Shown: piece by piece, positions 63,227-64,000 of the stretch | How the letters are laid out: every line of letters begins with the position of its first letter | How positions within the stretch are numbered: position 1 is the first letter of the stretch | From: Tepidibacillus fermentans | Lineage (GTDB): Bacteria > Bacillota > Bacilli > Tepidibacillales > Tepidibacillaceae | Length of the DNA: 64,000 nt | Direction of reading: 5' to 3' | Assembly: GCF_004342885.1 (NCBI RefSeq) | Contig: NZ_SMAB01000004.1 | Span: 102,285-166,284 of the forward strand | Notes under the pieces: generated by a model | The model's input: the letters and a program-made list of their open reading frames with translations, nothing else | What the model was told of the DNA's origin: nothing | Databases searched by the model: none | Position numbers and translations under genes: made by a program

Positions 63227-63314
63227 ATATAGAAGATGAGTAATATATTAGCATTTATAATTTGAAAATGTCAATATGTATTCAATTTATTTATATTATT
63301 TTATTTTTATAAAA

Positions 63315-63391
63315 TGGCGGAGCTGACGGGATTCGAACCCGCGGTCTCCTGCGTGACAGGCAGGCATGTTAGGCCTCTACACCACAGCTCC
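63315..63391 (-). tRNA. tRNA-Asp (GTC)
   Basis: Acceptor GGAGCTG/CAGCTCC, anticodon loop CTGTCAC gives GTC, T arm GGTTCGAATCC, encoded CCA. The 88 bases before tRNA-Phe are AT-rich spacer. Confidence 0.95.
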
Positions 63392-63405
63392 ATCTATTAG
63401 AGGAT

Positions 63406-63481
63406 TGGTTGCGGGGGCAGGACTTGAACCTGCGGCCTTCGGGTTATGAGCCCGACGAGCTACCAACTGCTCCACCCCGCG
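63406..63481 (-). tRNA. Initiator tRNA-fMet (CAT)
   Basis: Anticodon loop CTCATAA gives CAT. The C1-A72 mismatch in the acceptor (CGCGGGG with CCCCGCA) and three G-C pairs of the anticodon stem (GGG/CCC) identify the initiator. Encoded CCA. Confidence 0.93.
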
Positions 63482-63501
63482 TCATGATTCAAAATAATCC
63501 A

Positions 63502-63593
63502 TGGCGGAGAGGGCGGGATTCGAACCCGCGAGACGCTGTTAACGCCTACACGATTTCCAATCGTGCTCCTTCGGCCAACTCGGACACCTCTCC
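63502..63593 (-). tRNA. tRNA-Ser (GGA)
   Basis: Class II, long variable arm; acceptor GGAGAGG/CCTCTCC, anticodon loop TTGGAAA gives GGA, encoded CCA. Confidence 0.95.
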
Positions 63594-63597
63594 ACAC

Positions 63598-63673
63598 TGG
63601 CTCCTCGTGCAGGACTCGAACCTGCGACAACTCGGTTAACAGCCGAGTGCTCTACCAACTGAGCTAACGAGGA
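63598..63673 (-). tRNA. tRNA-Asn (GTT)
   Basis: Acceptor TCCTCGT/ACGAGGA, anticodon loop CTGTTAA gives GTT, encoded CCA. First tRNA after the 5S gene. Confidence 0.95.
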
Positions 63674-63686
63674 ATATTATATTTTT

Positions 63687-63803
63687 GCCTGGCAACGACC
63701 TACTCTCCCAAGACCCTTCGGTCCAAGTACCATCGGCGCTGGAGGGCTTAACGGTCGTGTTCGGGATGGGTACGCGTGTGTCCCCTCCGCCATCGTCACC
63801 AGA
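63687..63803 (-). rRNA. rrf: 5S ribosomal RNA
   Basis: Minus strand ends TCGTTGCCAGGC and contains the conserved CCATCCCGAACACGACCGTT (helix III/loop C) and GGGAGAGTAGGTCG. Length of about 117 bases is standard. Boundaries are approximate to a few bases. Confidence 0.93.
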
Positions 63804-63907
63804 TAAAGGACTAGAACAAATTGTATTTTACAATAGTTTCTTAATTTGTTCAACTATTTTTTAATGTATACCCTCAAAACTAGCAGCAAACCACCAAATG
63901 AGAAATT

Positions 63908-64000
63908 AGGTTAAGCCCTCGATCCATTAGTATCCGTTAGCTCCATACCTTACGGTACTTCCACACCGGACCTATCAACCTCATCATCTTTAAGGGATCT
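63908..64000 (-). rRNA. rrl: 23S ribosomal RNA, 3' end (partial)
   Basis: Minus strand carries the 23S 3' terminal motif around GGAGCTAACGGATACTAATG, then GATCGAGGGCTTAACC. The rest lies beyond the window. The 23S-5S spacer is about 100 bases. The 3' end position is estimated. Confidence 0.92.

Overview
The window is 64 kb of a low-GC, endospore-forming Firmicute of the Bacillales. A spore-protein gene, a germination-receptor operon, SpoVR/YhbH/PrkA, YtrH/YtrI and YheB/YheC-D-type genes show that it sporulates. The gene order gapB - coaE - ytaF - mutM - polA - phoR - phoP - mdh - icd - citrate synthase - fxsA - pyk - pfkA - accA - accD - malic enzyme - dnaE - ytrI - ytoI - ytpI - ytkL is close to Bacillus subtilis synteny. 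I cannot name the genus. The two-subunit iron-sulfur fumarase and the mitochondrial-type citrate synthase suggest a lineage away from the B. subtilis group, perhaps one that lives with little oxygen.

Layout. 0-11 kb: the end of an alpha/beta-type small acid-soluble spore protein gene, then a minus-strand block of gluconeogenic GAPDH, a lytic transglycosylase, coaE, ytaF, mutM, polA, an SPFH protein and the phoP-phoR two-component system. 11-17 kb: a complete oligopeptide ABC transporter (oppABCDF order, minus strand). 17-23 kb: TCA-cycle genes for class I fumarase, malate dehydrogenase, isocitrate dehydrogenase and citrate synthase. 23-31 kb: fxsA, a thioesterase, pyk, pfkA, accA, accD, a GntR/FadR regulator and malic enzyme; together these connect glycolysis, pyruvate/malate metabolism and fatty-acid synthesis. 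31-39.5 kb: dnaE, then ytrH-ytrI and ytoI, ytpI, ytkL, yheB. 39.6-45.3 kb: a plus-strand operon of four ATP-grasp ligase-like proteins (YheC/YheD type) and one acetyltransferase; this is the most unusual system in the window. 45.4-51.7 kb: a tandem NlpC/P60 wall protein and a germination-receptor operon (A, C, small D-like, B) followed by a small histidine kinase. 51.7-56.2 kb: prkA-yhbH-spoVR. 56.5-61.9 kb: housekeeping genes (ABM monooxygenase, phosphodiesterase, nucleoside phosphorylase, trmL, an amidase, ogt, queG, rnhA). 62.3-64 kb: thirteen tRNA genes, 5S rRNA and the 3' end of 23S rRNA, all on the minus strand, forming the distal part of an rRNA operon.

Regulatory features readable in the DNA include sigma-A-type promoters for gapB, polA, malic enzyme and a short RNA before rnhA; a sigma-G-type promoter for the germination operon; a sigma-E-type promoter for ytrHI; a FadR-type operator on the malic enzyme promoter; palindromes at the icd and citrate synthase promoters; and many intrinsic terminators. 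A family of short interspersed repeats with inverted ends sits just after several stop codons.
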